Shown piece by piece: positions 1 through 6,031 of a stretch of DNA of 8,532 nucleotides (positions are counted from its first letter, which is position 1; the number at the start of each line of letters is the position of its first letter). Source of the stretch: Pseudomonadota bacterium. Its GTDB lineage: Bacteria > Pseudomonadota > Alphaproteobacteria > JAKJEU01. The stretch spans positions 1 through 8,532 of the forward strand of contig JAKJEU010000054.1 in NCBI GenBank assembly GCA_022705265.1, given 5' to 3'. Under the pieces are notes generated by a model. It was not told the DNA's origin, made no database searches, and saw nothing but the letters and a program-made list of their open reading frames with translations. The translations under genes and the position numbers were made by a program.

Positions 1-212
1 GTTAAAATATTAACGCTTGTAACCCCAGCGATAAAAACGGAAAGTCCAGTTGTCTTTTTTGAAACCATGTTTTCCCATTCCCAAGCCATAGCAGTACCAA
101 GCAAGGCAAGAAAAATATAAAAAAATGGAGTGTGAAACCACATAGAAAGAATAGTTATAAGAACGATTACCACTCCTGATGCTGTTCTTTTTGCTAAATT
201 TAATAAGTTCAT
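1..212 (-). CDS. cdsA: CDP-diglyceride synthase (phosphatidate cytidylyltransferase), N-terminal part
   Basis: The gene runs off the left edge, so only about 70 codons are visible. The start chosen is the ATG at 212-210, two bases after the uppS stop, giving MNLLNLAKRTASGVVIVLIT and then a second hydrophobic stretch ending AMAWEWENM. Two early membrane segments followed by an xAWEW motif are typical of the CdsA N-terminus. The enzyme makes CDP-diacylglycerol from phosphatidate and CTP in the inner membrane. A GGAAAGG Shine-Dalgarno lies inside the end of uppS, so translation is probably coupled. An upstream ATG at 258 opens another frame with no membrane pattern and is not the gene. Position directly after uppS is the usual bacterial order. 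The catalytic C-terminal part is outside the window, so the call rests on the N-terminal pattern and synteny. Confidence 0.85.
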   Translation of the reverse strand, partial: MNLLNLAKRTASGVVIVLITILSMWFHTPFFYIFLALLGTAMAWEWENMVSKKTTGLSVFIAGVTSVNIL

Positions 213-214
213 TT

Positions 215-901
215 TTATACCTTTCCGTATCTTCTGTTTCTTTTTTTGTATTCGTCATTAATTAAAGTTATGTCATCTTCATTAACTTCTGGCCAATATT
301 TTTCAATGAATAAAAATTCGCTGTATGCGATTTGCCAAAGTAAAAAATTGCTTAACCTTTGTTCTCCGCTTGTCCTTACCACCATATCAGGAGGAGGGGC
401 GTCATAAGTATAAAGATTTTTATCAATTATTTCCTCGGTAATTTCCGTGCAACCATCTTTTATTGCTTTATTAACGGCTTGTAAAATTTCTTTTTTCGAA
501 CCATAGCTAATCGCGATAAAAAGTGTAAGAGTATCATTGTTTTTTGTTGTTTCTTCGGCTTTTTTAATTTTCTCAACAATCGAAGGTTTAAGCATGTCAA
601 GTTCGCCGATAAAACGAAGTCTTACATTTTCTTTGTTAAGAGTTTCAAGTTCAGAAACAATATAAAAATCAAAGAGGTCCATTAAATATGAAACCTCTTC
701 CTCAGGTCTTTGCCAATTTTCATATGAAAAAGCATATAGTGTAAGAAATCTAATCCCGTTCTTAATCGCACCTTTTACCGAAGCACGAACAGCATCAACT
801 CCTTTTTTATGACCAAAAGTACGAGGGGCGGAGCGTTGTTTTGCCCACCTCCCGTTACCGTCCATGATAATAGCAAGATGATTAATATTTTTTTCTTGCA
901 T
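215..901 (-). CDS. uppS: Undecaprenyl diphosphate synthase (cis-prenyltransferase)
   Basis: This cytoplasmic enzyme condenses farnesyl diphosphate with isopentenyl diphosphates to make the C55 lipid carrier precursor for peptidoglycan. At 228 residues it is near the usual length of about 230-250. Visible family motifs are HLAIIMDGNGRWA at 8-20 (D14 matches the catalytic Asp, followed by the P-loop-like GNGR), LYAFSYENWQRP at 55-66 and RTSGEQRLSNFLLWQ at 176-190. The usual NYGGR motif reads SYGSK at 132-136; from memory a similar SYGSR occurs in Rickettsia, so this is lineage variation rather than damage. The ATG at 901 lies three bases after the frr stop, and I see no good Shine-Dalgarno in the lysine-rich end of frr. 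Expression may therefore depend on ribosomes finishing frr, which the frr frameshift would disturb. Confidence 0.96.
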   Translation of the reverse strand: MQEKNINHLAIIMDGNGRWAKQRSAPRTFGHKKGVDAVRASVKGAIKNGIRFLTLYAFSYENWQRPEEEVSYLMDLFDFYIVSELETLNKENVRLRFIGELDMLKPSIVEKIKKAEETTKNNDTLTLFIAISYGSKKEILQAVNKAIKDGCTEITEEIIDKNLYTYDAPPPDMVVRTSGEQRLSNFLLWQIAYSEFLFIEKYWPEVNEDDITLINDEYKKRNRRYGKV

Positions 902-904
902 ATT

Positions 905-1446
905 TTATACTTGTTTAATGTCTTTTTCTTTGTCTTTTAAAGCTTCATCAAGCTTCTTTGAACTTGCGTCAGTAAGCTTTTGAACTTCATCTTCACATTT
1001 TTTTCTTTCATCTTCGGAAATAACGCCATCTTTTTCAAGCTTTTTCACAGCATCCATTCCTTCGCGTCTGATATTTCTTACCGCAACCTTTGCTTGTTCA
1101 GTATATTTTGAAGCGATTTTGATGATTTCTAATCTTCTTTCTTCTGATAATGGTGGAATTGGGACTCTGATAAGTTGACCATCACTTACAGGGTTAAGTC
1201 CTAAATTAGACTCACGAATAGCTTTTTCCACTGATTTTGAAACACCTCTATCCCAAACTTGGATAGACAAAGTGCCTGGTTTAATGGAGTGACCGCACCA
1301 TAAGCATCAACCATAATATCTTCGAGCATAGAAGTTGATGCACGACCTGTTCTAAGTCCTGAAAAATCTTTTTTCAAAGCATCAAGTGCTTTATTCATTC
1401 TTGTTTCGCAATCGGCTTTGATTGATTTAAAGTCAGAAAATGACAT
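905..1446 (-). pseudogene. frr: Ribosome recycling factor, disrupted by an internal deletion and frameshift
   Basis: RRF works with EF-G to split post-termination ribosomes. The start (ATG at 1446, with AAGGAAT upstream overlapping the pyrH stop) gives 57 good RRF residues, from MSFSDFK through LRTGRAS to VTPLNQ. The frame then shifts and stops at 1201-1203 after 24 unrelated residues. The rest of RRF resumes in another frame at about 1273 (TLSIQVWDRGVSKSVEKAI) and runs to a TAA at 905-907, including SNLGLNP, IRVPIPPLSEERR, KVAVRNIRREG and VQKLTDASSKK. In E. coli RRF ten residues separate PLRQ from TLKINVFD; here only two bases do, so about 28 nt are missing near 1274-1276. Restoring them gives 189 residues, a normal length. 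The lost piece is a beta strand of domain II. Because frr is normally essential, an assembly error or a second copy elsewhere is as likely as true loss. Confidence 0.9.
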
Positions 1447-1449
1447 ATT

Positions 1450-2160
1450 TTATTCCTTTCCTTTGATAATTGTAAAACTTCCTTCGCCTTTGACGATTTC
1501 GTTTAAAATGCCTTTTTTATTTATAGCAAAAACGATAATTGGAATATTGCTTTCCAAAGATATAGCAACAGCCATAGCATCCATGACTTTAAGTCCTTTT
1601 GATAAAACTTCTTCAAAAGTTATTGTGTCATATCGTACAGCGTTTTTGTCTTTTTTAGGGTCAGCAGAATATACCCCATCAACTTGGGTTGCTTTTAATA
1701 AAGCATCGCATTCCATTTCCGCAGCTCTTAAAGAACCAGCAGAATCGGTGGTGCAGAAAGGATTTCCTGTACCAGCGCTAAATATTACTACTTTACCTTG
1801 TTTAAGATATTTTAAAGCAGAAGCCTTATGAAATTGTTCGCAAACAGCTGGCATTGACCAAGCACTCATTACAACCGCGTCGACACCTTCTGATTTTAAT
1901 GCTTCGGAAAAAGTCAAAGCATTCATAACAGTCGCAAGCATGCCAACACTGTCAGCAACGGTTCTGTCCATTCCTCTGGTAGCGTTTTTAGTGCCTCTGA
2001 ATAAGTTTCCAGCACCAATAACCATGCAAACTTCAACACCGCTTTTAACCAAGCTTTTTACTTCGCTGGCATAGTTGAAAAGAACCTCTTCATCAATGCC
2101 AAATCCGTTGTTTCCAGCCAAAGCTTCACCAGAAAGTTTAAGAAGAACTCGTTTATACAT
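1450..2160 (-). CDS. pyrH: UMP kinase
   Basis: This amino-acid-kinase-fold enzyme phosphorylates UMP to UDP with ATP, in pyrimidine nucleotide synthesis in the cytoplasm. The 236 residues match the family length of about 240. Motifs are LLKLSGEAL near 6-14 (K8 in the ATP site), GAGNLFRG at 49-56 (commonly GGGNIFRG), GMLATVMNAL at 73-82, AGTGNPFCTTDSA at 129-141, LKATQVDGVY at 155-164 and DPKK at 167-170, so the gene looks intact. The start is the ATG at 2160, preceded by a clear AGGAG about nine bases upstream in the 42-nt gap after tsf. It ends three bases before frr, and its last codons carry the frr Shine-Dalgarno. Bacterial PyrH is usually a hexamer under allosteric control by GTP and UTP; that is family knowledge. 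Confidence 0.97.
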   Translation of the reverse strand: MYKRVLLKLSGEALAGNNGFGIDEEVLFNYASEVKSLVKSGVEVCMVIGAGNLFRGTKNATRGMDRTVADSVGMLATVMNALTFSEALKSEGVDAVVMSAWSMPAVCEQFHKASALKYLKQGKVVIFSAGTGNPFCTTDSAGSLRAAEMECDALLKATQVDGVYSADPKKDKNAVRYDTITFEEVLSKGLKVMDAMAVAISLESNIPIIVFAINKKGILNEIVKGEGSFTIIKGKE

Positions 2161-2202
2161 AAAATTTACTCCTGCTTTAAAAAATATCTTTGATTTATTT
2201 AA

Positions 2203-3126
2203 TTATTTTTGCATTGCAGCAACTTCGGCAGCAAAATCAGTTTCTTTCTTTTCAATTCCTTCACCTAAGCCGAAACGAACGAAACCAGTTAATTTTACTT
2301 CTGCGCCTAAGTCTTTTGATGCTTTTGCAACATAATCTTTAACTTTTAATTTTAAATCAGGTTCAATTACGAATAATTGTTCTTCTAAAACAACTTCTTC
2401 ATAATATTTTCTGATGCTACCTTCAACCATTTTTTCAATGATATTAGCAGGTTTTCCAGAAGCTTTTGCTTTTTCAACATGAACAGCTTTTTCTCTTTCC
2501 AAAGCATCTTTGTCAACACTTTCGATAGTGTGGAACAATGGGCTTACAGCAGCAATGTGCATAGCGAGTTTTTTGCCAAGTTCTTCTAATTTAGCTTTTT
2601 CAGCCTTTGATTCCAAAGCAACCAACACACCAATTTTACCAGAATCAGCATTAATAGCGCCGTGAATATAAGAGCAAACAACACCTTCTTTAACGCTAAG
2701 AGCTTGAGCTCTTCTTAAATTCATGTTTTCACCGATTTTAGCAATTAAGTCTGTTAAATTTTCACTTACAGTTTTTTCGCCTAATTTAGCTTCTTTAATT
2801 TTTTCAACATCTCCGTTTAATTCAAGAGCAATTTTAGCAACACCGCTTACCAAGTTTTGGAAAAGGTCGTTTCTTGAAACGAAGTCTGTTTCAGAGTTGA
2901 CTTCAACAGCAACACCAGAAGTTCCGTTTGTAATAGCTGATACCAAACCTTGAGCAGCAACTCTGCTTGCTTTTTTAGCAGCTTGTGATAAGCCTTTTTT
3001 TCTTAACCAATCGATTGCACCTTCGATATCGCCGTTGCTTTCTGTCAAAGCTTTTTTGCAATCCATCATTCCAGCGCCTGTCTTTTCTCTTAAATCTTTA
3101 ATAAGAGCTGAAGTTATTTCTGCCAT
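2203..3126 (-). CDS. tsf: Translation elongation factor EF-Ts
   Basis: EF-Ts is the guanine nucleotide exchange factor that releases GDP from EF-Tu. The 307-residue product has the N-terminal UBA-like module with REKTGAGMMDCKKAL at 13-27, the EF-Tu-contacting TDFV at 80-83, IGENMNLRR in the core near 131-139, and the alphaproteobacterial-type C-terminal tail with FVRFGLGEGIEKKETDFA. No segment appears to be missing, in contrast to rpsB upstream and frr downstream. The start ATG at 3126 has AAGGAAT about eight bases upstream. It follows rpsB after 113 bases that contain a terminator-like hairpin, so tsf is probably expressed by partial readthrough from the rpsB promoter, or from an unseen internal promoter. 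Confidence 0.97.
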   Translation of the reverse strand: MAEITSALIKDLREKTGAGMMDCKKALTESNGDIEGAIDWLRKKGLSQAAKKASRVAAQGLVSAITNGTSGVAVEVNSETDFVSRNDLFQNLVSGVAKIALELNGDVEKIKEAKLGEKTVSENLTDLIAKIGENMNLRRAQALSVKEGVVCSYIHGAINADSGKIGVLVALESKAEKAKLEELGKKLAMHIAAVSPLFHTIESVDKDALEREKAVHVEKAKASGKPANIIEKMVEGSIRKYYEEVVLEEQLFVIEPDLKLKVKDYVAKASKDLGAEVKLTGFVRFGLGEGIEKKETDFAAEVAAMQK

Positions 3127-3176
3127 TTTATTTATTCCTTATTTTTAATATTTTTTTAAAAAGTTAATTAATTGAG

Positions 3177-3217
3177 AAAAAAGGCGATATTCGTTTTTTA
3201 TTTAAACATCGCCTTTT
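3177..3217 (-). terminator. Terminator-like hairpin between rpsB and tsf (attenuator candidate)
   Basis: Read on the minus strand, AAAAGGCGAT (3217-3208) pairs perfectly with ATCGCCTTTT (3188-3179) across a 19-base AT-rich loop, and the second arm runs into six T residues (3182-3177). This is the form of a Rho-independent terminator, with only four strong G-C pairs and a long loop, so it is probably leaky. Its place between rpsB and tsf suggests it sets S2 and EF-Ts ratios and may reduce transcription of the whole downstream operon. Confidence 0.72.
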
Positions 3218-3239
3218 AAAGTTCATTTATGCCAAAAGA

Positions 3240-3953
3240 TTAAAGGGCTGATGCATCTTCTTTGTTAGCAAGTCCTTCTTCAACAATCTTTTCTCTCGCA
3301 CCGATATCAACACCAGCAGCAGCCATTTCAGCTTCGATTCCGTCTAATACAGAAGAGCTTACGAGGTCGCAATAAAGGTTGATAGCACGAATAGCATCGT
3401 CGTTTCCTGGAACTGGGTATTCGATTCCAACAGGATCAGAATTACTGTCGCAGATAGCAACAACAGGAATACCAAGCTTTTTAGCTTCAGCTAATGCTAA
3501 GCTTTCTTTGATTGTGTCAATGACAAATATAATGTCAGGACGACCGCCCATGTCTTTGATACCGCCAAAAGCCATAAGTAATTTAGCTTCTTCACGCATA
3601 AGGTTTAATTTTTCCTTTTTTGTTAAAGCTTCTAATTCACCTTTTTCTTTTTTTGCTTCCATGTCTTTCAATCTTTTGATTGAGTTAGAAACGGTTTTCC
3701 AGTTTGTTAAAGTACCACCTAACCAACGGTGATTAACATAATATTGTCCGCATCTTTCAGCAGCAGCAACATCTCTAACCGCTTTTAATGCGTTATAAAG
3801 CATAGGTACTGTGTTTTCAAGATTGATGATATGAACGCCTTCTTTTACGCCATAAAGATGTTCTTGCATTTTTGGATTCCATCTTCTTGCGTTGTGTCCG
3901 AAATGAACACCAGCTTCAATTAATTGTCTCATTGTAAATGTTGGCAATGCCAT
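3240..3953 (-). CDS. rpsB: 30S ribosomal protein S2 with an in-frame internal gap of about 21 residues
   Basis: S2 binds the 30S subunit late in assembly and is needed to recruit S1. The 237-residue frame has LIEAGVHFGHNARRWNPKM at 11-29, YGVKEGVHIINLENTV, CGQYYVNHRWLGGTLTNWKTV at 68-88, GGIKDMGGRPD, and the typical SNSDPVGIEYPVPGNDDAIRAI. Between VPMLYNALKAVRDVAA and AERCGQYYVNHRW (junction near residues 62-66, about positions 3757-3769) the conserved segment around FVGTK is absent. Comparing with E. coli S2 and Rickettsia S2 from memory, both have 21 more residues here, so 63 nt seem lost in frame at a GCTGCTGCT run. Without the loss the protein would be about 258 residues. The missing strand and helix belong to the S2 core, so function is doubtful. 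The start ATG at 3953 has AAGGA eight bases upstream. Confidence 0.93.
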   Translation of the reverse strand: MALPTFTMRQLIEAGVHFGHNARRWNPKMQEHLYGVKEGVHIINLENTVPMLYNALKAVRDVAAAERCGQYYVNHRWLGGTLTNWKTVSNSIKRLKDMEAKKEKGELEALTKKEKLNLMREEAKLLMAFGGIKDMGGRPDIIFVIDTIKESLALAEAKKLGIPVVAICDSNSDPVGIEYPVPGNDDAIRAINLYCDLVSSSVLDGIEAEMAAAGVDIGAREKIVEEGLANKEDASAL

Positions 3954-3961
3954 ATTTTTAT

Positions 3962-4032
3962 TCCTTTCCAGTTATTCCTCTGCAAAATGTTTTAGTAGCT
4001 TTTTAAAATCCCCACTGGAAATACATTTTGCA
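3962..4032 (-). promoter_or_regulatory. rpsB 5' leader with a potential H-type pseudoknot at the ribosome-binding site
   Basis: In the minus-strand transcript, UGCAAAAUGU (4032-4023) pairs with ACAUUUUGCA (3990-3981), a perfect 10-bp stem. Inside its loop, UUUCCAGU (4021-4014) pairs perfectly with ACUGGAAA (3972-3965) downstream of the stem. The pairings interleave, giving an H-type pseudoknot whose second stem reaches the first two bases of the AAGGA Shine-Dalgarno (3966-3962). S2 represses its own mRNA through a leader pseudoknot in gammaproteobacteria; a similar role here is inferred from position and topology only. Confidence 0.6.
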
Positions 4033-4038
4033 TGTGTA

Positions 4039-4068
4039 TTGTTAAATTAAACAGTTCATAAATATAAT
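4039..4068 (+). promoter_or_regulatory. Candidate promoter of the cNMP-binding/TPR gene
   Basis: TTGTTA (4039-4044), 18 bases, then a perfect TATAAT (4063-4068) on the plus strand. The start would fall near 4075, giving a leader of about 60 nt. The -10 box overlaps that of the candidate rpsB promoter on the other strand, so the two could not be bound together. Confidence 0.45.
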
Positions 4069-4087
4069 CTTTTACCAACTTTTGCAA
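4059..4087 (-). promoter_or_regulatory. Candidate sigma-70-type promoter of the rpsB operon
   Basis: On the minus strand, TTGCAA (4087-4082) is followed after 17 bases by TATTTA (4064-4059); a TATATT two bases earlier is an alternative -10. Transcription would start near 4052 and give a leader of about 100 nt containing the pseudoknot. The boxes are only fair matches in an AT-rich region. Confidence 0.45.
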
Positions 4088-4112
4088 GTTATTTTTATTA
4101 AAAATGTTTGAT

Positions 4113-4128
4113 TTCTTTTATAAAAGAA
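4113..4128. repeat. 16-bp perfect palindrome just upstream of the cNMP/TPR gene
   Basis: TTCTTTTATAAAAGAA is an exact palindrome ending seven bases before the ATG at 4136. It lies downstream of the candidate start point, where an operator or a translation-blocking hairpin could act. It is made almost wholly of A and T, so chance is a real alternative. Confidence 0.5.
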
Positions 4129-4135
4129 TTATCAT

Positions 4136-6031
4136 ATGACAATGATTGAAAATACAATAAGCTTTAAAAGTGGCGATATAATATTTAAAGAAGGCGAACC
4201 TGCGGATTATGTTTTTCGCATTTTGCTAGGTAGTGTTGAAATTAAAAAAAGAGGTTCTGTAATTGAAAAGCTTTCCTCTTCTGATTTCATTGGAATTGAG
4301 GGAGTTGCGACTAAAAAGGGGGTTTATGAATATACCGCCATTGCTTCTTTGGATGTTGAACTTGTTCCAATTTATCACGAAGATTTTATCGAATTAATGA
4401 AAACCGATAACGAAGTTGCTTTGTATGTTTCAAAAAGAGCGATAAAGGTTTCTTCGACCATTGGTGTTGAAAATAAAATAAATAATAATCCCAAAAGTTT
4501 AATAGAGGCAGTATCAGGACAAAGGATAACTTCATTTCGTACTGATATCGTAAAGGTTGATGAAAAGGTTAATCAAGGTAATTTGGAACAACCAAAGCCA
4601 GCGTCAAAAAATCTTTTTAAATCAATATTAAAAGAGCGTTCCGAAGTCGAATTAAGGTCTTTGAAAGAAGATTTTTTTGCGATACTTGCAAATGTTGAGG
4701 GCGATTATACAAAAGGTTGTAAAAATTGGGCTTTGTCTTGTTTTCATAATATTCCAAAGGTCAGAGTTTCGGAAATTGAAAGTGTTTTTAAGATATCAAG
4801 TCTCTCCGAAATGGATTTGTTTAATATTTTTGATTTGATTTCAAAATTTAATGCTAATGTTGTGGTTATCGGCGAGGTCGATGAAAGTGAAAGAATTTTA
4901 GAATTCAAATTTTTATCAAGTGAAAATCCATATTTCGAAGGAGGAATTGGCTTTTATCTTCATAATTCTTTGTTTATCCCAATAAACGGCGGAAATGAAT
5001 TTTATAAATTATTAAGAGTTTGCTTGCTTGGTGCAATGTCCTCGAACGATGCCTTGAAAAAAGAAAGACTTAATTTATTGTTGGAAGATGCATTGGTTAA
5101 GGCTCATAGTTTGATTGAAAACCCTAATTCTTCTTTAAGTTCAAAGGAGCACGCTTATAACCTTATCTGTTATGCAAATGCGTGTTATAAAAAGGGAATG
5201 TTGGATAAGCGAGGTTATAAATACCTTAACGAAGCGATGACAATATATTCTCTGTCTTTACCGCTTCTTCCTGAGGTTGATGCAAGAATGACAGCCTTTG
5301 TTAATCATCAATTAGGTTGTCTTAATAATTATCTTGCGTCAAAAAGTGGAAAGATTTCAGAGTATCGTAAGGCATTATCTTTTTTCGAAGAGGCGTTAAA
5401 ATCGTCTCCGAAAGAAATCGAACCAATGCTTTGGGCAAATCTTAATTTCAAAATTGGCGAGCTTTGTTTTAAGCTTGCGATTATCGAAAATAAAGAGGAA
5501 GATTTTTTCAAATCTATTAATTGTTTTAACGCTTCTTCCACCATTTATACAAAGGAAGATGATGCTTTGAAATGGTCTGAAATTATGACTTTTATGGCAC
5601 GGGTTTTGTTAATTCATGGCGAAGAATATCGCAATTATGACGAAGTTAAAAAAGCGATGGATTTTGCTTTGAACGCGTTGAGTGTAAGGGATAAATCGGT
5701 GGTTCCTGTGCTTTGGGCTAATTCAAAAAGCGTTTTGGCCTCGGGACTTTTTCTTTATGGTCGTAACAAAAAAGATAAAACGATGATTTATGATGCTAAA
5801 AAAGCATTTTTTGATGCCAAAGAGGTTTATTTAAAAGCAGGGGTTCATTCCCAAGTTGTAACTTCGGATAAAAACATTAATAAAATCGAAGAACATCTGA
5901 TTGAAATGCAAAAAGATGAAGAATTTTTGGAAAAAAAGAAAGTAAAGACTATATTTGATGGGCTTGATATGTCGTTAGACCGCGATGAAGGATATAATAA
6001 GGGGGACAAGCGAGATATTGGCAAGTATTAA
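4136..6031 (+). CDS. Cyclic-nucleotide-binding-like domain fused to TPR-like repeats, function unknown
   Basis: The 631 residues have no signal peptide or membrane segment. Residues about 7-105 follow the cNMP-binding fold: FKSGDIIFKEGEPADYVFRI near 10-29, GSVEI, and a phosphate-cassette-like DFIGIEGVATKKGVYEYTAIA at 50-70. The Arg usually found in the cassette's RTA is absent (EYTA), so binding of cAMP or cGMP is doubtful. A linker and an unrecognised alpha/beta region (about 160-300) follow. From about 335 there are five TPR-like units with a strict 47-residue period: equivalent positions are H339, T386, W433, W480 and W527, within patterns like LWANLNFKIGELCFKLA. The charged tail after 580 looks disordered. 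No DNA-binding domain is evident, so this is not an ordinary Crp-type regulator; a signalling scaffold is a guess. A second ATG lies at 4142 and no strong Shine-Dalgarno supports either. The 3' end overlaps the convergent prepilin peptidase gene. Confidence 0.88.
   Translation: MTMIENTISFKSGDIIFKEGEPADYVFRILLGSVEIKKRGSVIEKLSSSDFIGIEGVATKKGVYEYTAIASLDVELVPIYHEDFIELMKTDNEVALYVSKRAIKVSSTIGVENKINNNPKSLIEAVSGQRITSFRTDIVKVDEKVNQGNLEQPKPASKNLFKSILKERSEVELRSLKEDFFAILANVEGDYTKGCKNWALSCFHNIPKVRVSEIESVFKISSLSEMDLFNIFDLISKFNANVVVIGEVDESERILEFKFLSSENPYFEGGIGFYLHNSLFIPINGGNEFYKLLRVCLLGAMSSNDALKKERLNLLLEDALVKAHSLIENPNSSLSSKEHAYNLICYANACYKKGMLDKRGYKYLNEAMTIYSLSLPLLPEVDARMTAFVNHQLGCLNNYLASKSGKISEYRKALSFFEEALKSSPKEIEPMLWANLNFKIGELCFKLAIIENKEEDFFKSINCFNASSTIYTKEDDALKWSEIMTFMARVLLIHGEEYRNYDEVKKAMDFALNALSVRDKSVVPVLWANSKSVLASGLFLYGRNKKDKTMIYDAKKAFFDAKEVYLKAGVHSQVVTSDKNINKIEEHLIEMQKDEEFLEKKKVKTIFDGLDMSLDRDEGYNKGDKRDIGKY

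Noticed and set aside
132..136. SYGSK in UppS (residues 132-136 of the protein) as a damaging change from NYGGR
   Set aside because: A similar SYGSR is recalled in Rickettsia UppS and all other motifs are intact, so it is lineage variation.
10..258. An 82-codon minus-strand frame starting at 258
   Set aside because: It overlaps the end of uppS and the start of cdsA in another frame. The frame from 212 gives the proper membrane-helix CdsA N-terminus, so this is a shadow.
905..1270. The second half of frr as an independent gene starting at TTG 1270
   Set aside because: It has no Shine-Dalgarno and begins mid-domain of RRF. It is the displaced 3' part of the broken frr.
1274..1278. Programmed ribosomal frameshift in frr
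   Set aside because: No slippery heptamer or stimulatory structure is evident, and about ten conserved residues would still be missing after a shift.
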